This document shows, piece by piece, positions 41,389 to 49,594 of a stretch of 64,000 nt of DNA (position 1 is the first letter of the stretch; every line of letters starts with the position of its first letter). The stretch covers positions 806,001 to 870,000 of the forward strand of contig NZ_JBKIII010000002.1 in the NCBI RefSeq assembly GCF_046557615.1, in the 5' to 3' direction. A model generated the notes under the pieces. That model saw only the letters and a program-made list of their open reading frames with translations, searched no databases and was not told the origin of the DNA. The DNA comes from Haloferax sp046557615 (lineage in GTDB: Archaea > Halobacteriota > Halobacteria > Halobacteriales > Haloferacaceae). The translations under genes and the position numbers were made by a program.

Positions 41389-41808
41389 TTACCGTCGTCC
41401 GCCCGGTGGCCGCACCCGAATCAACAAGAGCGACCCCGGAACGCCGAGGACGAGCGCACGAAACGGATTGTGCTTGATGATGATGTCAGGGTCGAGTGGT
41501 TCTGACTGCAAGTCAGTAATCCGGAGACACGAGTAGTAGACGGTGATGTGTGTGAGAACGTACGCGAAGGTCGCAGGGACGATAATCGGGTAGTGAACCC
41601 CCGTTGCTGCGAGTCCTTCGAAGAGGAAGGCACAGAGCGCCGAAATAGAGAGCAAGTTCCCGAGTTGGAGCGTGATACCCGTCACCGCAGTGATTGCGGT
41701 ATCGAACAGCGAGGCACCGTACGGTGTGTACGTGAGCGCAGTCACGACTGCGACGGCCCCGAGGAGGAGTCCCGCAATCAAGACGGAAACCGCGTACACG
41801 TACTCCAT
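41389..41808 (-). CDS. Small multi-pass membrane protein, unknown function
   Basis: A 139-residue protein with about four hydrophobic helices (VYAVSVLIAGLLLGAVAVVT; SLFDTAITAVTGITLQLGNL; IVPATFAYVLTHITVYYSCL; ALVLGVPGSLLLIRV). A short basic tail ends in RPPGGRR. Family unknown. It faces the tRNA-Thr unit convergently. Confidence 0.62.
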   Translation of the reverse strand: MEYVYAVSVLIAGLLLGAVAVVTALTYTPYGASLFDTAITAVTGITLQLGNLLSISALCAFLFEGLAATGVHYPIIVPATFAYVLTHITVYYSCLRITDLQSEPLDPDIIIKHNPFRALVLGVPGSLLLIRVRPPGGRR

Positions 41809-41946
41809 TAGATTCGCTACTGAGTACAGGAGGTTCTTGAATTTAGTATTACCCCCGTCGTTATCGAAGAAGAAAATTAGACCAGACTACGAAGGAAAGG
41901 GGTGAGCAGCGGCGTCTAGAGAGAAATCCAGTTCTCGGGGGCGATA

Positions 41947-41960
41947 CTGAAAGCTTTCAG
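41947..41960. promoter_or_regulatory. Perfect 14-bp palindrome upstream of the 28-residue gene
   Basis: CTGAAAGCTTTCAG is its own reverse complement. It is centred about 20 bases before the TATA-like TTTATTTT (41972-41979) that serves the ATG at 42001 leaderlessly. Its position suits an activator or repressor site. The small winged-helix protein at 42090-42308 is a plausible ligand, by neighbourhood only. Confidence 0.4.
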
Positions 41961-42000
41961 CGAGACTGAAGTTTATTTTCACTCGCAGCGACGATAGTGT

Positions 42001-42087
42001 ATGAGTAAATCCGACCAGTTCATGCTCGCGGCATCGATGCTCATCTTCGTAGCCATCGTCCTTGGCCTGTTATTGGCGCTCGTGTGA
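42001..42087 (+). CDS. 28-residue single-pass membrane protein
   Basis: Read directly: M-S-K-S-D-Q-F-M, then a continuous hydrophobic helix (LAASMLIFVAIVLGLLLALV) to the TGA at 42085-42087. The TATA-like TTTATTTT (41972-41979) sits at leaderless distance, and the stop is two bases from the convergent HTH gene end. The good promoter raises confidence, but the function is unknown. Confidence 0.5.
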   Translation: MSKSDQFMLAASMLIFVAIVLGLLLALV

Positions 42088-42089
42088 GG

Positions 42090-42308
42090 TCACTGAGCGG
42101 CCTGATACTGCTCTGCTTGTTGGTGGACTAAGCCGCGCTTCGAGAGCGTCTTGAGGATGCTGTACAGAGAAATTTTCTTCATCGAGAGGCCCGATTCGAG
42201 TTCGGAGAGAGACGCACCGTTGTGGGTCGTGAGATACAGATAGACGAGCTTTGCTGCCGGCGAATTGAGCTCCGTTGGGAGCGATGTTTTCTGCACTGTC
42301 TGTTGCAT
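42090..42308 (-). CDS. Small winged-helix regulator
   Basis: A 72-residue single-domain DNA-binding protein. A winged-helix core (NSPAAKLVYLYLTTHNGASL, then SELESGLSMKKISLYSILKTL) matches MarR/TrmB-type DNA-binding modules. No effector domain is present. The upstream region has an imperfect palindrome, TCAACAATTGTCGA (42353-42366), beside a TATA-like box (42338-42345), suggesting autoregulation. Confidence 0.72.
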   Translation of the reverse strand: MQQTVQKTSLPTELNSPAAKLVYLYLTTHNGASLSELESGLSMKKISLYSILKTLSKRGLVHQQAEQYQAAQ

Positions 42309-42352
42309 GGTTGTTGTTCAGTTCTTAGGTTCGACGATAATAAAACCCACTT

Positions 42353-42366
42353 TCAACAATTGTCGA
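42353..42366. promoter_or_regulatory. Imperfect palindrome at the HTH gene promoter
   Basis: TCAACAATTGTCGA differs from its reverse complement at one symmetric pair. It lies directly upstream of the TATA-like GTTTTATTAT element (42345-42338, minus) of the 72-residue regulator, as an operator would. Confidence 0.35.
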
Positions 42367-42506
42367 ATATTCTGTGACGGGAGAGAGCCTCTGAATTACT
42401 CGAATTCGAGCAAATCATTCAATTCATCACGAACGTACATGCGACAATATACGGGGTCTATCGGGAGGAACTTTCGACGAAAGACGAAGCCAGTAGAAAA
42501 ACGAGA

Positions 42507-42605
42507 TGGAAGGGGCGGGAGTCGAACCACGCGAAGCCATTGAAAACCACCGGATCGGCCTCGAAAGGCCACTGCCGGTGTGCTCTACCACTGAGCCACC
42601 CTTCC
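42507..42605 (-). pseudogene. Atypical tRNA-like gene (anticodon not assignable)
   Basis: 99 nt on the minus strand with a good acceptor (GGAAGGG with CCCTTCC, discriminator A), D-arm (GCTC-AGTGGTA-GAGC) and T-loop (TTCGACT). Its T-stem has an extra T (GCGtGG/CCCGC), and the middle is not a normal anticodon arm. CACCGG/CCGGTG encloses an inner hairpin GGCC-TTTCGA-GGCC, with no U33-anticodon loop. An intron cannot restore a seven-base loop with U33. It may be a decayed or rearranged class II tRNA, or an RNA with a tRNA shape. Confidence 0.5.
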
Positions 42606-42726
42606 GGACAGGAGTAGGGAGTGATTCGACAAATAGCCGTTGGTAACCTCAGGCTTTCGTGGTCCAGTCTCTCGAAAATCGAGTGCAGTCCCTCGCTGGT
42701 GAGCCAAAAGAAAGGAGATTTCGAGC

Positions 42727-44574
42727 TTAGTAGCTGCGAATCTTCGGTTCGTACGTCTTGTTCTCGCCTTCGAGGATGACTGGCTTGTACCAGAGTTCTG
42801 GCGTGCCGTCGTTCCACGAGAGCATCGTGTGCTTGAGCCACTCTTCGTCGCGGCGTTCCTGGTAGTTCTTTCGCCAGTGTGCGCCACGGAACTCGTTGCG
42901 GGCGAGTGCGCCCACAGTGATGGCTTCGGCGAGGTCGAGGATGTTGCGCGTCTCCAGTGTCTGAAGCAGGTCCGTGTTGAACGTCCGGGACTTGTCGCCC
43001 ACGTAGACGTCTTGGTAGAGAACACGGGCCTCGTGGATGTCGCGGAGTGCCTGCTTGAGGCGACTCTCTTCGCGGAACACGTTCACGTTGCGCGTCATCG
43101 ACTTCTGGACGCGTTCGCGGACTTCGGCGTGCTGGACGCCCTCGTCCTTTTCGAGTAGCGACTCGACCATCTCACGCTCTGCTTCGACGCCGCGTTGCAT
43201 CGCTTCGTCGCTCGTCGTGGTTGCACCGGAGTCGGTCGCAGCCCCGCCGTCCGCGACGACATCTTCGCCGATGCTTGCTTCGCCGAGTTCGACCGGCGTC
43301 TCGACGTCGGCGGGTTCGTAGTCGCCGACCTTGCCGGTCGTAATTTTCGGCTCGCCGAGGTCCTTGCCTGCGGCGTGTTCGCCAGCGCGGCGACCGAAGA
43401 CGATGAGTTCGGGGAGTGCGTTACCACCGAGGCGGTTGCCACCGTGGACGGAGGCACAGGCACACTCACCGACAGCATAGAGGTCGGAGATGCACGTCTC
43501 ACCGTGTTCGTCGGTCTCGACGCCACCCATGGCGTAGTGTTGGCCGGGTTTGACCGGCATCGGTGCTTCGAGTGGGTTGACACCCTCGAAGTCCTCAGAC
43601 AGGTGGATGATGTTTTCGAGGCGGTCCAGAATGCGCTCTTCGCCGAGGTGGCGCATGTCGAGGTGGACGTACTCGTCTTCGATACCGCGGCCCGAATTGA
43701 CCTCGGTCTGCTCGGCACGCGAGACGACGTCGCGCGAGGCGAGTTCGCCGTCGTTGTTCGCGTAGCCGTACTCGAACATGAAGCGTTCACCCTCCTTGTT
43801 GTAGAGGATGCCACCCTCACCGCGAACACCCTCAGAGATGAGGACACCCGTGGACGGAAGTGTCGTCGGGTGGAACTGGATGAACTCCATGTCCTCGATG
43901 GGTGCGCCAGCACGGTAGGCCATCGCCACACCGTCGCCGGTGTTTGCGACTGCGTTAGTCGTGTGGTCGTAGACCTGACCGAGACCACCGGTTGCGAGAA
44001 TGACACCGTTTCGGGCCTGGAAGCCTTCGATTTTGCCGGACTGCACGTCGTAGGCGACGATGCCGTGACAGCTACGGTCCTCAGGTCGTTCTTCGTCAGA
44101 GACGACGAGGTTGGTCACGTGCCACTCGTCGTAGACTTTGATTCCGCGCTTGACGAGTTGCTCGTACATCGTGTGGAGCAACTGGTGACCGGTCTCTGCG
44201 CCTGCGTAGGTCGTACGCGGGAACGAGAGGCCACCGAATGGGCGCTGACTGACACGGCCATCCTCTTCGCGCGAGAACGCCATGCCCCAGTGTTCGAGCT
44301 GAATGGTCTCTTTCGGACTGTCCTTACAGAGGGTTTCGACTGCTGGCGCGTCGCCGAGGTAGTCGGACCCTTTCATCGTGTCGTAGGCGTGGTCTTCCCA
44401 CGAGTCAGCCTCGCGGAGGGCGGCGTTGATGCCACCTTCTGCCGCACCGGTGTGACTTCGGACCGGATGCAGTTTGGACACGATAGCCACGTCGGCTCCC
44501 TCCTCGTGTGCCGCAATCGCCGCGCGGAGGCCCGCGCCACCCGCGCCGACGACGATTACATCGTGTGTGTACAT
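42727..44574 (-). CDS. sdhA: Succinate dehydrogenase flavoprotein subunit
   Basis: A 615-residue flavoprotein that oxidises succinate to fumarate. FAD motif VIVVGAGGAGLRAAIAA is near residue 6; the covalent FAD site is in VRSHTGAAEGG near 39; HGGNRLGGNAL near 373 is the substrate region; the C-terminal RDEEWLKHTMLSW is typical. The ATG at 44574 (MYTHDVIVVGAG) is preferred over 44688. Final gene of sdhCDBA. Confidence 0.96.
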   Translation of the reverse strand: MYTHDVIVVGAGGAGLRAAIAAHEEGADVAIVSKLHPVRSHTGAAEGGINAALREADSWEDHAYDTMKGSDYLGDAPAVETLCKDSPKETIQLEHWGMAFSREEDGRVSQRPFGGLSFPRTTYAGAETGHQLLHTMYEQLVKRGIKVYDEWHVTNLVVSDEERPEDRSCHGIVAYDVQSGKIEGFQARNGVILATGGLGQVYDHTTNAVANTGDGVAMAYRAGAPIEDMEFIQFHPTTLPSTGVLISEGVRGEGGILYNKEGERFMFEYGYANNDGELASRDVVSRAEQTEVNSGRGIEDEYVHLDMRHLGEERILDRLENIIHLSEDFEGVNPLEAPMPVKPGQHYAMGGVETDEHGETCISDLYAVGECACASVHGGNRLGGNALPELIVFGRRAGEHAAGKDLGEPKITTGKVGDYEPADVETPVELGEASIGEDVVADGGAATDSGATTTSDEAMQRGVEAEREMVESLLEKDEGVQHAEVRERVQKSMTRNVNVFREESRLKQALRDIHEARVLYQDVYVGDKSRTFNTDLLQTLETRNILDLAEAITVGALARNEFRGAHWRKNYQERRDEEWLKHTMLSWNDGTPELWYKPVILEGENKTYEPKIRSY

Positions 44575-44606
44575 GATTGAATTGTAATTGTGTATTCTGT
44601 CGTCGC

Positions 44607-45491
44607 TTACCAGAACTTCAGGTTGTTCTTGATCGCTTCGCGCTTGATCTCCTGAATGTGCTCGGTGAGCGGGATGTCCTTCGGACAAACCTCAGTACAG
44701 GAGAACTGGGTCTGACAACGCCAGACACCGTGTTCCTGTTCGAGGATTTCGAGACGGCGCTGCTTCATGTCCTCGCCCTCGCGCTCGTCCATCGCAAAGC
44801 GGTAGGCCTTGTTGATGGCGGCGGGACCGAGGTACTCGTTGTCGCCAGCAGCGATGTTACACGAGGACATACACGCGCTACACCAGATACAGCGCGTGGA
44901 CATCTTGACTTTCTCGCGGTTCTCGCGCGACTGTTTCTGTTCTTCGAGTTCGCCATCCGGAAGCGAGTTCGTCTGGAAGAACGGTTCGACCGCTTCCATC
45001 TGGTCGTAGAAGTGCTCCATGTCGACGACGAGGTCTTTGACGACCTCGGCGTGCGGGAGCGGTTCGACGCGAACAGGCTCCGAGAGGTCCGACAACTGCG
45101 TCTTGCAGCCGAGTCGCTGCGAACCGTTGACGAACAGTGCGTCGGAGCCACAGATTGCCTGTCGGCACGAGTGGCGGAACGTCAGCGACGAGTCGTAGTG
45201 GTCTCGCGCCCACATGAGGGCGTCGAGGACCGTCATTCCCTGTTTGTAAGGAACGTAGAACTCGTCGAAGCGGGGTTCCTGTTTCCCCTCGACTTCGGGG
45301 TCGTAGCGGAAGACTTTGAGATGATACGTATCATCTTTCGAGCGTGCTTTCGCTTCGGCTTCCGCTTCGCGCTCTTCTTGAATGCGAGCGGCGCGTTCGC
45401 GCTTTTTCGCATCGCGCTTCTGTTGTCCCGCGGGGACGACTTCAGCGGACGACTCTTCTTCTTCGACTTGCTTCGGAACTTGCGTACTCAT
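44607..45491 (-). CDS. sdhB: Succinate dehydrogenase iron-sulfur subunit
   Basis: A 294-residue subunit carrying three Fe-S clusters. The 2Fe-2S motif is CRQAICGSD, with Asp in place of the fourth-position Cys as also known for E. coli SdhB, followed by a more distant Cys (QRLGCKT). CIWCSACMSSC near 199 binds the 4Fe-4S cluster. About 50 acidic/basic residues (EEESSAEVV...) form an N-terminal extension. The start at 45491 overlaps the sdhD end. Confidence 0.95.
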   Translation of the reverse strand: MSTQVPKQVEEEESSAEVVPAGQQKRDAKKRERAARIQEEREAEAEAKARSKDDTYHLKVFRYDPEVEGKQEPRFDEFYVPYKQGMTVLDALMWARDHYDSSLTFRHSCRQAICGSDALFVNGSQRLGCKTQLSDLSEPVRVEPLPHAEVVKDLVVDMEHFYDQMEAVEPFFQTNSLPDGELEEQKQSRENREKVKMSTRCIWCSACMSSCNIAAGDNEYLGPAAINKAYRFAMDEREGEDMKQRRLEILEQEHGVWRCQTQFSCTEVCPKDIPLTEHIQEIKREAIKNNLKFW

Positions 45492-45862
45492 TAGATCGGA
45501 ACACCTCCAGCCCATGCGAGTGCCGTGCGGACGCCCTGCACGATGAGGACGACGCTGGCGAAGCCGAGGATGGCCTGCACAGCGCGCTTGCGGGTACCCG
45601 AGAGGCCCTGATTGACGAGCGCGTTGTAGACGCCGTTGACGCCGTGGAACGTCGCGGTGATGAGGAACAGAATCATCAGCGAGAAGTACGTCAACTGCTC
45701 CATTCGCGCCTGCGAGAGGGCGAAGGTCACTTCGTCGGCATGGTTGACGAAGTGGAGCAGGAAGAAGTGGAACGCCAACACGACGACGAGGAACGCGGCG
45801 GTGAGGCGCTGCCACAGCCACCGACGTCCGCCCGGCTTGAAGGACGTGTATCGTTCTGCCAT
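45491..45862 (-). CDS. sdhD: Succinate dehydrogenase membrane subunit D
   Basis: A 123-residue membrane anchor with three helices (LTAAFLVVVLAFHFFLLHFV; LTYFSLMILFLITATFHGV; AVQAILGFASVVLIVQGVRT). His residues in FHFFLLHF and TFHGVNG are candidates for haem or quinone contacts. Coupled by shared bases with sdhC and sdhB. Confidence 0.88.
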   Translation of the reverse strand: MAERYTSFKPGGRRWLWQRLTAAFLVVVLAFHFFLLHFVNHADEVTFALSQARMEQLTYFSLMILFLITATFHGVNGVYNALVNQGLSGTRKRAVQAILGFASVVLIVQGVRTALAWAGGVPI

Positions 45863-46257
45863 TAGAGGCTCACCCCCGACAGGAAGGTCGGAACGCTTGC
45901 GATGACGATGACACCCGTGAGAATCAGCGACGCGTAGAAGCTCTTGTCCTGTGCTTCCAGGCCGACGCCGAGGTCAACGAACAGGAGTCGCAGTCCGTTG
46001 AGGATGTGGAATACCGCCACAGCGAGCAGTCCGACTTCGAGAATTCGAACGATGAGCAGGCTCTCCAGCGCCTGAATCGTGTTCGTGTACGGCGCCGCGC
46101 CCGAGAGGGCCGTCGATAACACAGCAATATGGGTGAAAAGGTAGCCCACAAGCACCCAGCCGGTGAACTTGTGGAATATCCAGGCCCACATGCCAGCCGA
46201 AAACTCCCGCCACCGGCCGAAGTCTTCGATGAGCCCCCGATTGTAAGACTGACTCAT
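45862..46257 (-). CDS. sdhC: Succinate dehydrogenase cytochrome b556-type subunit C
   Basis: A 131-residue anchor with three helices: FHKFTGWVLVGYLFTHIAVL, LLIVRILEVGLLAVAVFHIL and LILTGVIVIASVPTFL. HKFTGW and THIAVL hold His residues for haem b. First gene of the sdhCDBA operon. A TATA-like AAATACTATA lies on the minus strand near 46285-46295. Confidence 0.9.
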   Translation of the reverse strand: MSQSYNRGLIEDFGRWREFSAGMWAWIFHKFTGWVLVGYLFTHIAVLSTALSGAAPYTNTIQALESLLIVRILEVGLLAVAVFHILNGLRLLFVDLGVGLEAQDKSFYASLILTGVIVIASVPTFLSGVSL

Positions 46258-46366
46258 ACTCCTGTGCAGGTCAGGACCGGGATGCTATAGTATTTACGTG
46301 TATGCCCCAGCGTCACAGTCCGCAAAAATCGCCGCACAGAGAGTGTTCTTCAGCGCCAAGTCTGGC

Positions 46367-47392
46367 TTAGATGGGCGTTTCACTACTCGGTGACTGCTCT
46401 CGCTCCACGACGCGCCGCACGTTATCCTTCAGTTCGACGAGGTGGCACAGCGGGTTGCCCGGATAGACGACCGGGTTCTCCAGTACACCGACGAGCAGGC
46501 CGGTGAAGGGCGCTTCGACGTTCACGTTGTCGTCTTTGAACGGGTTCGTGATGGTGCAGATTCGGTCGCCCTCGTGGACGAGCGCGCCACGGTCGTGGTG
46601 CATATCGACGATACCACCGGCGTCTGCGCGGAGCCACGTCTTCTCGTTTTCGTCCGAGATAATCGTCCGCCAGCCCGGCCAGTTCACAGTAGAGGTCTCG
46701 CGGAGTCCGTACTCGGCGAAGACGCTCTCGACACCCGCGAGGGCCTCGTCGATGAGTTCACGCTGGAATCGGTGTGCCTCACCCATCTCGACGGTGATAG
46801 CGGGAGTGCCCCGCGCCGACGTCTCGGTTCGAAGCATGCCGTCAGACCCGGAACTGTCGATGATGACGTGCGACCCGAACGCGTTCGCGAGACGTGCCAC
46901 TGCGGGGTCGGTCATGTCCGCCCGAACGTGGAGCATGTTGGTTCGCCCGCGCGTCGAGGTGTGGAAGTCGATGCCGAGGTCGCACGGGGCGATGAAATTC
47001 TGGTATATGCGGTGTGCCATCCGCTTTGCTCCCGTAGAGGTTTCCGACCCTGGGAACGACCGGTTCAGGTCGCGGTCGTAGATTGGAAGATACCGCTGCT
47101 GGGCGAGAAACGCCGGGACGTTCAGCACTGGCATACAGACCAGCGTTCCGGCGAGGTCCGAGAGGTCCCACTCGTAGGCGACCTCGCGGACGACTTCGAT
47201 GCCGTTCAGTTCGTCCCCGTGCGCCGCCGCAGACAGAAATACCGTTGGCCCCCCTCGTTCGCCGTTGATGATGGTAACGGGGATGCGGACCGGGTCGCCG
47301 AGATACGTCTCGGAGATACCGTAACGGATATCTTGGACCTCGCCCGGCTCGACCCTGCCCCCATTGTAGGTGAAGGCCTCGTTGTCGGCCAT
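46367..47392 (-). CDS. Succinylglutamate desuccinylase/aspartoacylase-family protein (M14-like)
   Basis: A 341-residue zinc hydrolase of the AstE/AspA family. AAAHGDELNGIEVVRE near 78 has the His and Glu zinc ligands (HGxE), and DLGIDFHTSTRGRTNMLH near 158 holds another His. The C-terminal domain (DAGGIVDMHHDRGALVHEGD) is biotinyl-like. Members remove acyl or glutamyl groups from amines. It is divergent from the RimK-RimB-like gene; in bacteria these three families co-occur, suggesting shared chemistry. The ATG at 47392 (MADNEAFTYNG) is preferred over 47461. Confidence 0.85.
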   Translation of the reverse strand: MADNEAFTYNGGRVEPGEVQDIRYGISETYLGDPVRIPVTIINGERGGPTVFLSAAAHGDELNGIEVVREVAYEWDLSDLAGTLVCMPVLNVPAFLAQQRYLPIYDRDLNRSFPGSETSTGAKRMAHRIYQNFIAPCDLGIDFHTSTRGRTNMLHVRADMTDPAVARLANAFGSHVIIDSSGSDGMLRTETSARGTPAITVEMGEAHRFQRELIDEALAGVESVFAEYGLRETSTVNWPGWRTIISDENEKTWLRADAGGIVDMHHDRGALVHEGDRICTITNPFKDDNVNVEAPFTGLLVGVLENPVVYPGNPLCHLVELKDNVRRVVEREQSPSSETPI

Positions 47393-47510
47393 GCCACACG
47401 ATAGGAGGCGAGCGTTATAAACTGTGGCAGGAAATCGCCGGACACCGAGAACCCCCAACATGGCGGCGCGTGACCGTCACGCCTTTGAAACCGGACAGAT
47501 ATCACCTAGT

Positions 47511-48875
47511 ATGTCCACCAATAATGGCGACGCAGTACGCGTCGGGGTACTTTCGCTGCACAACAGCAAGGAGACGAAAGCCATTCTCAATGCCGTCGAA
47601 GACCTTGGCCACGAACCGGTGTGGCTTCGACAGGAGAACACGGCGGTGAATATCAAAAACGGCGAGGTGACAGTCGAACCTGAAGTGGACATCATTGCGA
47701 ATCGACTCTTACTTTCGAACACCGAAGAACCGGCTGAGCTGCTCGGTCTCGCGACGACGTTCAACCGAATCCGACCGATGCTCAACGAACCGGGTGCAGT
47801 ACTCACTGCGGTCCACAAGTTCGCCACTGCGGCGACGCTGGCCAACTGGAACATCAAAACACCCGACGCGCTGCTCGCGTTGTCGAACGACCGCCTGAAT
47901 CAGGGCCGTGACCAGTTCGGCGACGTCGGTGTCTACAAGTCCGCTATCGGTACACACGGCGGCGGCACGTGGAAAGTCGACCTCACCGAACCCGTCAACC
48001 CGAAAGTCGGGAACCGACAGGCGTTCTTGCAGAAACTCATCGACCGCGACAACGAGAAACACCGCGACCTGCGCGTCTACATCGTCGGCGGCGAAATCAT
48101 CGGCGCGATGTACCGCTACGCACCTGAGGGCGACTGGCGAACGAACGTCGCACTCGGCGGTGAGGTACTCAACGCGACCGACGAACTCCCCGAGGAAGCC
48201 CGCGAAACTGCACTCTACACGGCTGACGTGATGGAACTCGACTACGTCGGTGTGGACCTCGTCGAAGGCGACGATGGCTGGTTCGTCCTCGAAGCCAACC
48301 CGACCGCCGGGTTCAAAGGCCTCTACCAGGCGACGGGCAAGAGCCCAGCGCCGTACATCGCCAAGCTCGCTATCGAGAGCGCCGGTGGCGAAGTCGACCA
48401 GGCGCGTGTCGAAGAACTCGCGGCTACCCTCGACGACTCGACGCCATCGTGCCTCCCGGCCGAATCGCCCATCCGCGACGGCGAATCGCCGCTCATCGGC
48501 TACATCGAAGAGGTCGTCGTCAACGGCACCAGCGGGTCTCAGCAGACGCTCGCAAAGTCCGACACGGGCGCAACCCGAACGAGTATCGACACCAGCCTCG
48601 CCGCGGAAATCGGCGCTGGCCCAATCAAGAGTATGACGCGCGTGAAATCCGGCAGTCTCAAGCGCGGCAAAGCCCGTCCGGTCGTCGACCTCGTGATTGG
48701 TATCGGCGGCACCCAACACACTGTCACCGCGAGTGTCGAAGACCGCTCGCACATGGACTACCCGCTCCTCCTCGGGCGCGACATCCTCCAGCACTACCGC
48801 GTGGACGTTCGTCGCCGCGTCGATGCTGACCGCCGCAGCGACGAAGACGACGAAGAAGAAGAACTGCTCGAATAA
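47511..48875 (+). CDS. RimK-type ATP-grasp ligase fused to a RimB-type aspartic protease domain
   Basis: A 454-residue fusion. Residues 1-300 are an ATP-grasp ligase of the RimK/MptN group: VGVLSLHNSKETKAI at the start; KSAIGTHGGGTWKV near 147 (phosphate loop); VFVLEANPTAGFKGL near 260 (metal site). Residues about 330-440 (YIEEVVVNGTSG, then SDTGATRTSIDTS near 360) are a retropepsin-like RimB domain with the Asp-Thr-Gly triad. RimK adds Glu residues to proteins or cofactors, and RimB trims. The fusion suggests both jobs in one protein. The ATG at 47511 is preferred over 47424. Confidence 0.85.
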   Translation: MSTNNGDAVRVGVLSLHNSKETKAILNAVEDLGHEPVWLRQENTAVNIKNGEVTVEPEVDIIANRLLLSNTEEPAELLGLATTFNRIRPMLNEPGAVLTAVHKFATAATLANWNIKTPDALLALSNDRLNQGRDQFGDVGVYKSAIGTHGGGTWKVDLTEPVNPKVGNRQAFLQKLIDRDNEKHRDLRVYIVGGEIIGAMYRYAPEGDWRTNVALGGEVLNATDELPEEARETALYTADVMELDYVGVDLVEGDDGWFVLEANPTAGFKGLYQATGKSPAPYIAKLAIESAGGEVDQARVEELAATLDDSTPSCLPAESPIRDGESPLIGYIEEVVVNGTSGSQQTLAKSDTGATRTSIDTSLAAEIGAGPIKSMTRVKSGSLKRGKARPVVDLVIGIGGTQHTVTASVEDRSHMDYPLLLGRDILQHYRVDVRRRVDADRRSDEDDEEEELLE

Positions 48876-48931
48876 GTTTACATCCGGCTTCGACGCCGGT
48901 GTTTTTCTCGCGGGGGATACAAGAGTGCCCA

Positions 48932-49513
48932 ATGAGCGAGGACGCTTATCATACACTCAAAACAGACCCGCATCTCGGTCGAGTCGTCGAAAGCCACGGT
49001 CCCGTCGAACTCGAAGCCTCGTCAGAGCCGTTCGAGCGACTCGTCGTCTCTATCGTCAACCAGCAACTCTCTACGTCGGCAGCCGCGACGATTCGTGACC
49101 GGATGTTCGACGCGGTGACCGTCACACCCGAAGGGATTCTCGCCGCGGACACCGACGTACTCCGCGACTGCGGACTCTCGAAACAGAAGACAGAGTACGT
49201 CCGCAACGTCGCCGAAGCGTTCCAAAACGGCCTCTCAGCGGACGACTTTCGGGTGATGTCCGACGACGAAGTCATCGACTCGCTGACCGAGATTCGCGGC
49301 GTCGGCGTCTGGACGGCCAAGATGTTCCTTATCTTCGTCCTCGCGCGTGAGGATGTCTTTCCTGTCGAGGACCTCGGCATTCGACGCGGCATGGAGAAAG
49401 TGTTCGAACTCGAAGCCGATTCGCAGACCCGCGGCGAGTTGCGCGACCGGGCCGAACGATGGCAACCACATCGAAGCTACGCCAGTATCTATCTGTGGCG
49501 TGCCATCGACTGA
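48932..49513 (+). CDS. AlkA-like DNA-3-methyladenine glycosylase
   Basis: A 193-residue HhH-GPD glycosylase. SEPFERLVVSIVNQQLSTSAA near 30, the helix-hairpin-helix LTEIRGVGVWTAKMFL near 118, and the catalytic region REDVFPVEDLGIRRGM near 136 with its Asp are all present. AlkA-like enzymes excise alkylated purines. The ATG at 48932 (MSEDAYHTL) is chosen over 48899. No upstream partner. Confidence 0.88.
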   Translation: MSEDAYHTLKTDPHLGRVVESHGPVELEASSEPFERLVVSIVNQQLSTSAAATIRDRMFDAVTVTPEGILAADTDVLRDCGLSKQKTEYVRNVAEAFQNGLSADDFRVMSDDEVIDSLTEIRGVGVWTAKMFLIFVLAREDVFPVEDLGIRRGMEKVFELEADSQTRGELRDRAERWQPHRSYASIYLWRAID

Positions 49514-49594
49514 ATTCTCGGATCTAAACTAGGCCGGAGTTTACATTTCACTCAGGGGAAACGTTGAAACCAATGCACACTGTAACGTTCGTCC

